A stretch of 64,000 bases of DNA from Liolophura sinensis (lineage: Eukaryota; Mollusca; Polyplacophora; Chitonida; Chitonidae): contig NW_027017995.1 in NCBI RefSeq assembly GCF_032854445.1, positions 62,001 to 126,000 of the forward strand. The letters are read 5' to 3'. Under the pieces are notes generated by a model. It saw only the letters and a program-made list of their open reading frames with translations, had not been told where the DNA came from and did not search any database. Both the position numbers and the translations under genes were made by a program. Shown here piece after piece: positions 12,663-26,100 of the stretch. Each line of letters opens with the position of its first letter. The stretch's first letter is position 1.

Positions 12663-14848
12663 AAAACCACACCATTTGTATATAAAAAAACACAAGGTAC
12701 TTGATACAATCCGCTGTAAAAAGTACAATTGAACACTGACCCACATCAATAAGGTGCCAAAGGATGCGCAATTGGGCCAGGCATCTCCAGCTGTTGAAAA
12801 ATTGCAAATTTCCTTGGTTTCAATGGAGTAAGAGCCGTTGCTGGGCACGTGATCTTGACATCATTGATTATTCATTTGTGGCTACAGCCAAAAGTATTGG
12901 TCGGAGAGCAACGCGGTTTGCACCATTCGATTTCTCGTCACAAAATACGTCGGATTAGCCTCTTACCAGCAGCATTGGAACAGTTTTTCCACTTTTGGAT
13001 TTTTGCCTGGTCTTTTTGCGAATTGAAATCGGCTACATTAACTATGTACAATCGCGACTGGTCATTACTATATTCAACTTTTCATTATAAGTTATGTGCC
13101 CTTCGGTAGCCCAGACGACGTCAAATCTTTGGGCCAAGCCCATTTAACTCACCCAGCAAATGTCTTACTTCTAAGTCGAAGACAAACTCAATGTCTTTAT
13201 CTACATGTAGAAAAACCACACCATTTGTATATAAAAAAAACACAAGGTACTTGATACAATCCGCTGTAAAAAGTACAATTGAACACTGACCCACATCAAT
13301 AAGGTGCCAAAGGATGCGCAATTGGGCCAGGCATCTCCAGCTGTTGAAAAATTGCAAATTTCCTTGGTTTCCATGGAGTAAGAGCCGTTGCTGGGCACGT
13401 GATCTTGACATCATTGATTATTCATTTGTGGCTACAGCCAAAAGTATTGGTCGGAGAGCAACGCGGTTTGCACTATTCGATTTCTCGTCACAAAATACGT
13501 CGGATTAGCCTCTTACCAGCAGCATTGGAACAGTTTTTCCACTTTTGGATTTTTGCCAGGTCTTTTTGCGAATTGAAATCGGCTACATTAACTATGTACA
13601 ATCGCGACTGGTCATTACTATATTCAGCATTTCATTATAAGTTATGTGCCCTTCGGTAGCCCAGACGACGTCAAATCTTTGGGCCAAGCCCATTTAACTC
13701 ACCCAGCAAATGTCTTACTTCTAAGTCGAAGACAAACTCAATGTCTTTATCTACATGTAGAAAAACCACACCATTTGTTTATAAAAAAACACAAGGTACT
13801 TGATACAGTCTGCTGTAAAAAGTACAATTGAACACTGACCCACATCAATAAGGTGCCAAAAGATGCGCAATTGGGCCAGGCATCTCCAGCTGTTGAAAAA
13901 TTGCAAATTTCTATGGTTTCCATGGATTAAGAGCCGTTGCTGGGCACGTGATCTTGACATCATTGATTATTCATTTGTGGCTACAGCCAAAAGTATTGGT
14001 CGGAGAGCAACGCGGTTTGCACCATTCGATTTCTCGTCACAAAATACGTCGGATTAGCCTCTTACCAGCAGCATTGGAACAGTTTTTCCACTTTTGGATT
14101 TTTGCCAGGTCTTTTTGCGAATTGAAATCGGCTACATTAACTATGTACAATCGCGACTGGTCATTACTATATTCAGCATTTCATTATAACTTATGTGCCC
14201 TTCGGTAGCCCAGACGACGTCAAATCTTTGGGCCAAGCCCATTTAACTCACCCAGCAAATGTCTTACTTCTAAGTCGAAGACAAACTCAATGTTTTTATC
14301 TACATGTAGAAAAACCACACCATTTGTTCATAAAAAAACACAAGGTACTTGATACAGTCTGCTGTAAAAAGTACAATTGTACACTGACCCACATCAATAA
14401 GGTGCCAAAAGATGCGCACTTGGGCCAGGCATCTCCAGCTGTTGAAAAATTGCAAATTTCTATGGTTTCCATGGATTAAGAGCCGTTGCTGGGCACGTGA
14501 TCTTGACATCATTGATTATTCATTTGTGGCTACAGCCAAAAGTATTAGTCGGAGAGCAACGCGGTTTGCACCATTCGATTTCTCGTCACAAAATACGTCG
14601 GATTAGCCTCTTACCAGCAGCATTGGAACAGTTTTTCCACTTTTGGATTTTTGCCTGGTCTTTTTGCGAATTGAAATCGGCTACATTAACTATGTACAAT
14701 CGCGACTGGTCATTACTATATTCAGCATTTCATTATAAGTTATGTGCCCTTCAGTAGCCCAGACGACGTCAAATCTTTGGGCCAAGCCCATTTAACTCAC
14801 CCAGCAAATGTCTTACTCCTAAGTCGAAGACAAATATCTACATGTAGA
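12663..14848. repeat. Monomers 24-27
   Basis: Monomer 24 is a TTTCAATGG class I unit without GCTAATTG. Monomers 25 and 26 share TTTTGCCAGGTC in place of CCTGGTC (13553 and 14102) although one is class I and the other class II on the left, so only their right halves are sisters. Monomer 27 is class II with GCGCACTTGGG, ATTAGTCGG and CTTCAGTAGCC. An 11-base deletion (CTCAATGTCTT missing, junction near 14834) lies just before monomer 28 and opens the indel-rich stretch. Confidence 0.8.
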
Positions 14849-17800
14849 AAAACCACACCATTTGTTTATAAAAAAACACAAGGTACTTGATACAGTCTGC
14901 TGTGAAAAGTACAATTGAACACTGACCCACATCAATAAGGTGCCAAAAAGATGCGCAATGGGGCCAGGCATCTCCAGCTGTTGAAAAATTGCAAAATTTC
15001 TATGGTTTCCATGGATAAAAGAGCCGTTGCTGGGCACGTGATCTTGACATCATTGATATTCATTTGTGGCTACAGCCAAAAGTATTGGTCGGAGAGCCAA
15101 CGCGGTTTGCACCATTCGATTTCTCGTCACAAAATTACGTCGGATTAGCCTCTTACCAGCAGCATTGGAACAGTTTTTCTACTTTTGGATTTTTGCCTGG
15201 TCCTTTTTGCGAATTGAAATCGGCTACATTAACTATGTACAATCGCGACTGGTCATTACTATATTCAACTTTTCATTATAAGTTATGTGCCCTTCGGTAG
15301 CCCAGACGACGTTCAATCTTTGGGCCAAGCCCATTAACTCACCCAGCAAATGTCTTACTTCTAAGTCGAAGAAAAACTCAATGTCTTTATCTACATGTAG
15401 AAAAACCACACCATTGTATATAAAATAAACACAAGGTACTTGATTACAATCCGCTGTAAAAAGTACAATTGAACACTGACCCACATCAATAAGGTGCCAA
15501 AAGGATGCGCAATTGGGCCAGGCATCTCCCAGCTGTTCCAGCTGTTGAAAATTGCAAATTTCCTTGGTTTCCATGGAGTAAGAGCCGTTGCTGGGCACGT
15601 GATCTTGACATCATTGATTATTCATTTGTAGCTACAGCCAAAAGTAATTGGTCGGAGAGCAACGCGGTTTGCACCATTCGATTTCTCGTCACAAAATACG
15701 TCGGATTAGCCTCTTACCAGCAGCATTGGAACAGTTTTTCTACTTTTGGATTTTTGCCTGTTCTTTTTGCGAATTGAAATCGGCTACATTAACTATGTAC
15801 AATCGCCACTGGTCATTACTATATTCAACTTTTCATTATAAGTTATGTGCCCTTCGGTAGCCCAGACGACGTCAAATCTTTGGGCCAAGCCCATTTAACT
15901 CACCCAGCAAATGTCTTACTTCTAAGTCGAAGACAATCTCAATGTCTTTATCTACATGTAGAAAAACCACACCATTTGTATATAAAAAAAACAAAAGGTA
16001 CTTGATACAATCCGCTGTAAAAAGTACAATTGAACACTGACCCACATCAATAAGGTGCCAAAGGATGCACAATTGGGACAGACATCTCCAGCTGTTGAAA
16101 AATTGCAAATTTCCTTGGTTTCCATGGAGTAAGAGCTGTTGCTGGGCACGTGATCTTGACATCATTGATTATTCATTTGTGGCTACAACCAAAAGTATTG
16201 GTCGGAGAGCAACGCGGTTTGCCACCATTCGATTTCTCGTCACAAAATACGTCGGATTAGCCTCTTACCAGCAGCATTGGAACAGTTTTTCTACTGTTGG
16301 ATTTTTGCCTGATCTTTTTGCGATTGAAATCGGCTACATTAACTATGTACAATCGCGACTGGTCATTACTATATTCAACTTTTCATTATAAGATATGTGC
16401 CCTTCGGTAGCCCAGGACGACGTCAAATCTTGGGCCAAGCCATTTAACTCACCCAGCAATGGTCTTACTTCTAAGTCGAAGACAAACTCAATGTCTTTAT
16501 CTACATGTAGAAAAACCACACCATTTGTATATAAAAAAAACACAAGGTACTTGATACAATCCGCTGTGAAAAGTACAATTGAACACTGACCCACATCAAT
16601 AGGTGCCAAAGGATGCGCAATTGGGCCAGGCATCTCCAGCTGTTGAAAAATTGCAAATTTCCTTGGTTTCCATGGAGTAAGAGCCGTTGCTGGGCACGTG
16701 ATCTTGACATCATTGATTATTCATTTGTGGCTACAGCCAAAAGTATTGGTCGGAGAGCAACGCGGTTTGCACCATTCGATTTCTCGTCACAAAATACGTC
16801 GGATTAGCCTCTTACCAGCAGCACTGGAACAGTTTTTCTACTTTTGGATTTTTGCCTGGTCTTTTTGCGAATTGAAATCGGCTACATTAACTATGTACAA
16901 TCGCGACTGGTCATTACTATATTCAACTTTTCATTATAAGTTATGTGCCCTTCGGTAGCCCAGACGACGTCAAATCTTTGGGCCAAGCCCATTTAACTCA
17001 CCCAGCAATGTCTTACTTCTAAGTCGAAGAAAAACTCAATGTCTTTATCTACATGTAGAAAAACCACACCATTTGTATATCAAAAAAAAACAAAAGGTAC
17101 TTGATACAATCCGCTGAAAAAAGTACAATTGAACACTGACCCACATCAATAAGGTGCCAAAGGATGCGCAATTGGGCCAGGCATCTCCAGCTGTTGAAAA
17201 ATTGCAAATTTCCTTGGTTTCCATGGAGTAAGAGCCGTTGCTGGGCACGTGATCTTGACATCATTGATTATTCATTTGTGGCTACAGCCAAAAGTATTGG
17301 TCGGAGAGCAACGCGGTTTTGCACCATTCGATTTCTCGTCACAAAATACGTCGGATTAGACTCTTACCAGCAGCATTGGAACAGTTTTTCTACTTTTGGA
17401 TTTTTGCCTGGTCTTTTTGCGAATTGAAATCGGCTACATTAACTATGTACAATCGCGACTGGTCATTACTATATTCAACTTTTCATTATAAGTTATGTGC
17501 CCTTCGGTAGCCCAGACGACGTCAAATCTTTTGGACCAAGCCCATTTAACTCACCCAGCAAATGTCTTACTTCTAAGTCGAAGACAAACTCAATGTCTTT
17601 ATCTACATGTAGAAAAACACACCATTTGTATATAAAATAAACACAAGGTACTTGATACAATCTGCTGTGAAAAGTACAATTGAACACTGACCCACATCAA
17701 TAAGGTGCCAAAGGATGCGCAATTGGGCCAGGCATCTCCAGCTGTTGAAAAATTGCAAAATTTCCTTGGTTTCCATGGAGTAAGAGCCGTTGCTGGGCAC

Positions 17801-19260
17801 GTGATCTTGACATCATTGATTATTCATTTGTGGCTACAGCCAAAAGTATTGGTCGGAGAGCAACGCGGTTTGCACCATTCGATTTCTCGTCACAAAATAC
17901 GTCGGATTAGCCTCTTACCAGCAGCATTGGAACAGTTTTTTCTACTTTTGGATTTTTGCCTGGTCTTTTTGCGAATTGAAATCGGCTACATTAACTATGT
18001 ACAATCGCGACTGGTCATTACTATATTCAACTTTTCATTATAAGTTATGTGCCCTTCGGTAGCCCAGACGACGTCAAATCTTTGGGCCAAGCCCATTTAA
18101 CTCACCCAGGCAAATGTCTTACTTCTAAGTCGAAGACAAACTCAATGTCTTTATCTACATGTTGAAAAACCACACCATTTGTATATAAAAAAAACACAAG
18201 GTACTTGATACAATCCGCTGTAAAAAGTACAATTGAACACTGACCCACATCAATAAGGTGCCAAAGGATGCGCAATTGGGCCAGGCATCTCCAGCTGTTG
18301 AAAAATTGCCAAATTTCCTTGGTTTCAATGGAGTAAGAGCCGTTGCTGGGCACGTGATCTTGACATCATTGATTATTCATTGTGGCTACAGCCAAAAGTA
18401 TTGGTCGGAGAGCAACGCGGTTTGCACCATTCGATTTCTCGTCACAAAATACGTCGGATTAGCCTCTTACCAGCAGCATTGGAACAGTTTTTCCACTTTT
18501 GGATTTTTGCCTGGTCTTTTTGCTAATTGAAATCGGCTACATTAACTATGTACAATCGCGACTGGTCATTACTATATCAGCATTTCATTATAAGTTATGT
18601 GCCCTTCGGTAGCCCAGACGACGTCAAATCTTTGGGCCAAGCCATTTAACTCACCCAGCAAATGTCTTACTCCTAAGTCGAAGACAAACTCAATGTCTTT
18701 ATCTACATGTAGAAAAACCACACCATTTGTTTATAAAAAAACACAAGGTACTTGATACAGTCTGCTGTGAAAAGTACAATTGAACACTGACCCACATCAA
18801 TAAGGTGCCAAAAGATGCGCAATGGGGCCAGGCATCTCCAGCTGTTGAAAAATTGCAAATTTCTATGGTTTCCATGGATAAAAGAGCCGTTGCTGGGCAC
18901 GTGATCTTGACATCATTGATTATTCATTTGTGGCTACAGCCAAAAGTATTGGTCGGAGAGCAACGCGGTTTGCACCATTCGATTTCTCGTCACAAAATAC
19001 GTCGGATTAGCCTTTTACCAGCAGCATTGGAACAGTTTTTCTACTTTTGGATTTTTGCCTGATCTTTTTGCGAATTGAAATCGGCTACATTAACTATGTA
19101 CAATCGCGACCTGGTCATTACTATATTCAACTTTTCAAAGTTATGTGCCCTTCGGTAGCCCAGACGACGTCCAAATCTTTGGGCCAAGCCATTTAACTCA
19201 CCCAGCAAATGTCTTACTTCTAAGTCGAAGACAAACTCAATGTCTTTATCTACATGTAGA
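14849..19260. repeat. Monomers 28-35
   Basis: Monomer 29 ends with CCTGTTC and TCGCCACTGG. Monomer 30 has GGGACAGACATC, AGAGCTGTTG and CTACAACCAAAAG. Together they resemble monomers 96-97 near 52.4-53.4 kb. Monomer 31 has AGCAGCACTGG like monomers 48, 60 and 76. Monomers 33-35 follow the order of 41-43 (class I; TTTCAATGG; then GCGCAATGGGG with GGATAAAAG and CCTGATC). A short out-of-register duplication near 15529-15547 (CAGCTGTTCCAGCTGTTG) is unique. Monomer boundaries here are less certain because of the indels. Confidence 0.72.
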
Positions 19261-22200
19261 AAAACCACACCATTTGTATATAAAAAAAACACAGGTACTT
19301 GATACAATCCGCTGTGAAAAGTACAATTGAACACTGACCCACATCAATAAGGTGCCAAAGGAAGCGCAATTGGGCCAGGCATCTCCAGCTGTTGAAAATT
19401 GCAAATTTCCTTGGTTTCCATTTAGTAAGAGCGTTGCTGGGCACGTGATCTTGACATCATTGATTATTCATTTGTGGCTACAGCCAAAAGTATTGGTCGG
19501 AGAGCAACGCAGTTTGCACCATTCGATTTCTCGTCACAAAATACGTCGGATTAGCCTCTTACCAGCAGCATTGGAACAGTTTTTCTACTTTTGGATTTTT
19601 GCCTGGTCTTTTTGCGAATTGAAATCGGCTACATTAACTATGTACAATCGCGACTGGTCATTACTATATTCAACTTTTCATTATAAGTTATGTGCCCTTC
19701 GTAGCCCAGACGACGTCAAATCTTTGGGCCAAGCCCATTTAACTCACCCAGCAAATGTCTTACTTCTAAGTCGAAGAAAAACTCAATGTCTTTATCTACA
19801 TGTAGAAAAACCACACCATTTGTATATAAAAAAAACACAAAATACTTGATACAATCCGCTGTAAAAAGTACAATTGAACACTGACCCACATCAATAAGGT
19901 GCCAAAAGATGCGCAATTGTGCCAGGCATCTCCAGCTGTTGAAAAATTGCAAATTTCTATGGTTTCCATGGATTAAGAGCCGTTGCTGGGCACGTGATCT
20001 TGACATCATTGATTATTCATTTGTGGCTACAGCCAAAAGTAATTGGTCGGAGAGCAACGCGGTTTGCACCATTCGATTCTCGTCACAAAATACGTCGGAT
20101 TAGCCTCTTACCAGCAGCATTGGAACAGTTTTTCTACTTTTGGATTTTTGCCTGGTCTTTTTGCGAATTGAAATCGGCTACATTAACTATGTACAATCGC
20201 GACTGGTCATTCTATAATTCAACTTTTCATTATAAGTTATGTGCCCTTCGGTAGCCCAGACGACGTCAATCCTTTGGGCCAAGCCCATTTAACTCACCCA
20301 GCAAATGTCTTACTTCTAAGTCGAAGACAAACTCAATGTCTTTATCTACATGTTGAAAAACCACACCATTTGTAATAAAAAAAACACAAGGTACTTCATA
20401 CAATCCGCTGTAAAAAGTACAATTGAACACTGACCCCACATCAATAAGGTGCCAAAGGATGCGCAATTGGGCCAGGCATCTCCAGCTGTTGAAAAATTGC
20501 AAATTTCCTTGGTTTCCATGGAGTAAGAGCCGTTGCTGGGCACGTGATCTTGACATCATTGATTATTCATTTGTGGCTACAGCCAAAAGTATTGGTCGGA
20601 GAGCAACGCGGTTTGCACCATTCGATTTCTCGTCACAAAATACGTCGGATTAGCCTCTTACCAGCAGCATTGGAACAGTTTTTCCACTTTTGGATTTTTG
20701 CCTGGTCTTTTTGCTAATTGAAATCGGCTACATTAACTATGTACAAATCGCGCGACTGGTCATTACTATATTCAGCATTTCATTATAAGTTATGTGCCCT
20801 TCGGTAGCCCAGACGACGTCAAATCTTTGGGCCAAGCCCATTTAACTCACCCAGCAAATGTCTTACTCCTAAGTCGAAGACAAACTCAATGTCCTTTATC
20901 TACATGTAGAAAAACCACACCATTTGTTTATAAAAAAACACAAGGTACTTGATACAGTCTGCTGTGAAAAGTATAATTGAACACTGACCCACATCAATAA
21001 GGTGCCAAAAGATGCGCAATGGGGCCAGGCATCTCCAGCTGTTGAAAAATTGCAAATTTCCTTGGTTTCCATGGATAAAAGAGCCGTTGCTGGGCACGTG
21101 ATCTTGACATCATTGATTATTCATTTGTGGCTACAGCCAAAAGTATTGGTCGGAGAGCAACGCGGTTTGCACCATTCGATTTCTCGTCACAAAATACGTC
21201 GGATTAGCCTCTTACCAGCAGCATTGGAACAGTTTTTCGACTTTTGGATTTTTACCTGAATCTTTTTGCGAATTGAAATCGGCTACATTAACTATGTACA
21301 ATCGCGACTGGTCCATTACTATATTCAACTTTTTCATTATAAGTTATGTGCCCTTCGGTAGCCCAGACGACGTCAAATCTTTGGGCCAAGCCCCATTTTA
21401 ACTCACCAAGCAAATGTCTCCCTTCTAAGTCGAAGACAAACTCAATGTCTTTATCTACATGTAGAAAAACACACCATTTGTTTATAAAAAAACACAAGGT
21501 ACTTGATACAGTCTGCTGTAAAAAGTACAATTGAACACTGACCCACATCAATAAGGTGCCAAAAGATGCGCAATTGGGCCAGACATCTCCAGCTGTTGAA
21601 AAATTGCAAATTTCTATGGTTTCCATGGATTAAGAGCCGTTGCTGGGCACGTGATCTTGACATCATTGATTATTCATTTGTGGCTACAGCCAAAGTATTG
21701 GTCGGAGAGCAATGCGGTTTGCACCATTCGATTTCTCGTCACAAAATACTTCGGATTAGCTCTTTCAGCAGCAATTGGAACAGTTTTTCTACTTTTGGAT
21801 TTTTGCCTGGTCTTTTTGCGATTGAAATCGGCTACATTAACTATGTACAATCGCGACTGGTCATTTACTATATTCAACTTTTCATTATAAGTTATGTGCC
21901 CTTCGGTAGCCCAGACGACGTCAAATCTTTGGGCCAAGCCCATTTAACTCACCCAGCAAATGTCTTACTTCTAAGTCGAAGACAAACTCAATGTCTTTAT
22001 CTACATGTAGAAAAACCACACCATTTGTATATAAAAAAAACACAAGGTACTTGATACAATCCGCTGTGAAAAGTACAATTGGAACACTGACCCACATCAA
22101 TAAGGTGCCAAAGGATGCGCAATTGGGCCAGGCATCTCCAGCTGTTGAAAAATTGCAAATTTCCTTGGTTTCCATGGAGTAAGAGCCGTTGCTGGGCACG

Positions 22201-23113
22201 TGATCTTGACATCATTGATTATTCATTTGTGGCTACAGCCAAAAGTATTGGTCGGAGAGCAACGCGGTTTGCACCATTCGATTTCTCGTCACAAAATACG
22301 TCGGATTAGCCTCTTACCAGCAGCATTGGAACAGTTTTTTCTACTTTTGGATTTTTGCCTGGTCTTTTTGCGAATTGAAATCGGCTACATTAACTATGTA
22401 CAATCGCGACTGTCATTACTATATTCAACTTTTCATTATAAGTTATGTGCCCTTCGGTAGCCCAGACGACGTCCAAATCTTTGGGCCAAGCCCATTTAAC
22501 TCACCCAGCAAATGTCTTACTTCTAAGTCGAAGACAAACTCAATGTCTTTATCTACATGTTGAAAAACCACACCATTTGTATATAAAAAAAACACAAGGT
22601 ACTTGATACAATCCGCTGTAAAAAGTACAATTGAACACTGACCCACATCAATAAGGTGCCAAAGGATGCGCAATTGGGCCAGGCATCTCCAGCTGTTGAA
22701 AAATTGCAAATTTCCTTGGTTTCAATGGAGTAAGAGCCGTTGCTGGGCACGTGATCTTGACATCATTGATTATTCATTTGTGGCTACAGCCAAAAGTATT
22801 GGTCGGAGAGCAACGCGGTTTGCACCATTCGATTTCTCGTCACAAAATACGTCGGATTAGCCTCTTACCAGCAGCATTGGAACAGTTTTTCTACTTTTGG
22901 ATTTTTGCCTGGTCTTTTTGCGAATTGAAATCGGCTACATTAACTATGTACAATCGCGACTGGTCATTACTATATTCAGCATTTCATTATAAGTTATGTG
23001 CCCTTCGGTAGCCCAGACGACGTCAAATCTTTGGGCCAAGCCCATTTAACTCACCCAGCAAATGTCTTACTCCTAAGTCGAAGACAAACTCAATGTCTTT
23101 ATCTACATGTAGA
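19261..23113. repeat. Large HOR block, monomers 36-42, sister of 33575-37424
   Basis: Seven monomers match monomers 62-68 in order, offset 14311-14319 bp. Markers in sequence are GGAAGCGC with CCATTTAGTAAG (36), CACAAAATAC (37), CGTCAATCC just before 38, AAGTATAATTG with GCAATGGGG (39), CAATGCGG with AATACTTCGG (40), a class I unit (41), and TTTCAATGG (42). The drifting offset comes from the one-base indels in this copy. The first four markers also recur at 27522-29722. Confidence 0.88.
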
Positions 23114-26100
23114 AAAACCACACCATTTGTTTATAAAAAAACACAAGGTACTTGATACAGTCTGCTGTGAAAAGTACAATTGAACACTGACCCACATCAA
23201 TAAGGTGCCAAAATATGCGCAATGGGGCCAGGCATCTCCAGCTGTTGAAAAATTGCAAATTTCTATGGTTTCCATGGATAAAAGAGCCGTTGCTGGGCAC
23301 GTGATCTTGACATCATTGATTATTCATTTGTGGCTACAGCCAAAAGTATTGGTCGGAGAGCAACGCGGTTTGCACCATTCGATTTCTCGTCACAAAATAC
23401 GTCGGATTAGCCTCTTACCAGCAGCATTGGAACAGGTTTTCTACTTTTGGATTTTTGCCTGATCTTTTTGCGAATTGAAATCGGCTACATTAACTATGTA
23501 CAATCGCGACTGGTCATTACTATATTCAACTTTTCATTATAAGTTATGTGCCCTTCGGTAGCCCAGACGACGTCAAATCTTTGGGCCAAGCCCATTTAAC
23601 TCACCCAGCAAATGTCTTACTTCTAAGTCGAAGAAAAACTCAATGTCTTTATCTACATGTAGAAAAACCACACCATTTGTATATAAAAAAAAACACAAGG
23701 TACTTGATACAATCCGCTGTAAAAAGTACAATTGAACACTGACCCACATCAATAAGGTGCCAAAGGATGCGCAATTGGGCCAGGCATCTCCAGCTGTTGA
23801 AAAATTGCAAATTTCCTTGGTTTCCATGGAGTAAGAGCCGTTGCTGGGCACGTGATCTTGACATCATTGATTATTCATTTGTGGCTACAGCCAAAAGTAT
23901 TGGTCGGAGAGCAACGCGGTTTGCACCATTCGATTTCTCGTCACAAAATACGTCGGATTAGCCTCTTACCAGCAGCATTGGAACAGTTTTTCCACTTTTG
24001 GATTTTTGCCTGGTCTTTTTGCGAATTGAAATCGGCTACATTAACTATGTACAATCGCGACTGGTCATTACTATATTCAATTTTTCATTATAAGTTATGT
24101 GCCCTTCGGTAGCCCAGACGACGTCAAATCTTTGGGCCAAAGCCCATTTAACTCACCAAGCAAATGTCTCACTTCTAAGTCGAAGACAAACTCAATGTCT
24201 TTATCTACATGTAGAAAAACCACACCATTTGTTTATAAAAAAAACACAAGCTACTTGATACAGTCTGCTGTAAAAAGTACAATTGAACACTGACCCACAT
24301 CAATAAGGTGCCAAAAGATGCGCAATTGGGCCAGACATCTCCAGCTGTTGAAAAATTGCAAATTTCTATGGTTTCCATGGATTAAGAGCCGTTGCTGGGC
24401 ACGTGATCTTGACATCATTGATTATTCATTTGTGGCTACAGCCAAAAGTATTGGTCGGAGAGCAATGCGGTTTGCACCATTCGATTTCTCGTCACAAAAT
24501 ACGTCGGATTAGCCTTTTACCAGCAGCATTGGAACAGTTTTTCTACTTTTGGATTTTTGCCTGGTCTTTTTGCGAATTGAAATCGGCTACATTAACTATG
24601 TACAATCGCGACTGGTCATTACTATATTCAACTTTTCATTATAAGTTATGTGCCCTTCGGTAGCCCAGACGACGTCAAATCTTTGGGCCAAGCCCATTTA
24701 ACTCACCCAGCAAATGTCTTACTTCTAAGTCGAAGACAATCTCAATGTCTTTATCTACATGTAGAAAAACCACACCATTTGTATATAAAAAAAACAAAAG
24801 GTACTTGATACAATCCGCTGTAAAAAGTACAATTGAACACTGACCCACATCAATAAGGTGCCAAAGGATGCGCAATTGGGCCAGACATCTCCAGCTGTTG
24901 AAAAATTGCAAATTTCCTTGGTTTCCATGGAGTAAGAGCCCGTTGCTGGGCACGTGATCTTGACATCATTGATTATTCATTTGTGGCTACAGCCAAAAGT
25001 ATTGGTCGGAGAGCAACGCGGTTTGCACCATTCGATTTCTCGTCACAAAATACGTCGGATTAGCCTCTTACCAGCAGCATTGGAACAGCTTTTCGACTTT
25101 TGGATTTTTGCCTGTTCTTTTTGCTAATTGAAATCGGCTACATTAACTATGTACAATCGCGACTGGTCATTACTATATTCAACTTTTCATTATAAGTTGT
25201 GTGCCCTTCGGTAGCCCAGACGACGTCAAATCTTTGGGCCAAGCCCATTTAACTCACCCAGCAAATGTCTTACTTCTAAGTCGAAGACAAACTCAATGTC
25301 TTTATCTACATGTAGAAAAACCACACCATTTGTATATAAAAAAAACACAAGGTACTTGATACAATCCGCTGTTGAAAAGTACAATTGAACACTGACCCAC
25401 ATCAATAAGGTGCCAAAGGATGCGCAATTGGGCCAGGCATCTCCAGCTGTTGAAAATTGCAAATTTCCTGGTTTCCCATGGAGTAAGAGCCGTTGCTGGG
25501 CACGTTGATCTTGACATCATTGATTATTCATTTGTGGCTACAGCCAAAAGTATTGGTCGGAGAGCAACGCAGTTTGCACCATTCGATTTCTCGTCACAAA
25601 ATACGTCGGATTAGCCTCTTACCAGCAGCATTGGAACAGTTTTTCTACTTTTGGATTTTTGCCTGGTCTTTTTGCGAATTGAAATCGGCTACATTAACTA
25701 TGTACAATCGCGACTGGTCATTACTATATTCAACTTTTCATTATAAGTTATGTGCCCTTCGGTAGCCCAGACGACGTCAAATCTTTGGGCCAAGCCCATT
25801 TAACTCACCCAGCAAATGTCTTACTTCTAAGTCGAAGACAAACTCAATGTCTTTATCTACATGTAGAAAAACCACACCATTTGTAATATAAAAAAAACAC
25901 AAGGTACTTGATACAATCCGCTGTGAAAAGTACAATTGAACACTGACCCACATCAATAAGGTGCCAAAGGATGCGCAATTGGGCCAGGCATCTCCAGCTG
26001 TTGAAAAATTGCAAATTTCCTTGGTTTCCATGGAGTAAGAGCCGTTGCTGGGCACGTGATCTTGACATCATTGATTATTCATTTGTGGCTACAGCCAAAA

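Larger units (their letters stand above)
14820..25890. other. Indel-rich stretch, probable low-quality consensus
   Basis: About 11 kb with repeated one-base gains and losses, absent from most of the rest of the window. Examples are GAGAGCCAACG at 15095, AAAATTACG at 15132, CTTGATTACAA at 15441, TTTGCGATTG at 16325, CAATAGGTG at 16599, AGCAATGTC at 17005, TTTTGGACC at 17527, CTTCGTAGCC at 19698, TTTGCGATTG at 21824, and CACGTTGATC at 25501. HOR sisters at 29.7-38 kb share the substitutions of these monomers and lack the indels. True decay would be expected to add substitutions too. I infer unpolished long-read sequence. Confidence 0.75.

Noticed and set aside
13121-13414. Recurrent 97-codon - frame (begins MMSRSRAQQRLLLHG) as a gene
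   Set aside because: It is antisense to the + frames in the same repeat. A-run length changes shift it between monomers, so only some copies stay open. No domain recognised.
15233-15598. 121-codon - frame
   Set aside because: Produced by indels in the low-quality stretch; absent from all clean copies.
16698-16958. Recurrent 86-codon + frame (begins MILTSLIIHLWLQPK) as a gene family
   Set aside because: It recurs once per monomer, gains a stop in many units (GCGAATTG to GCTAATTG; CCTGGTC to CCTGATC), and its variants are mostly amino-acid changing. No start context, signal or domain is recognisable.
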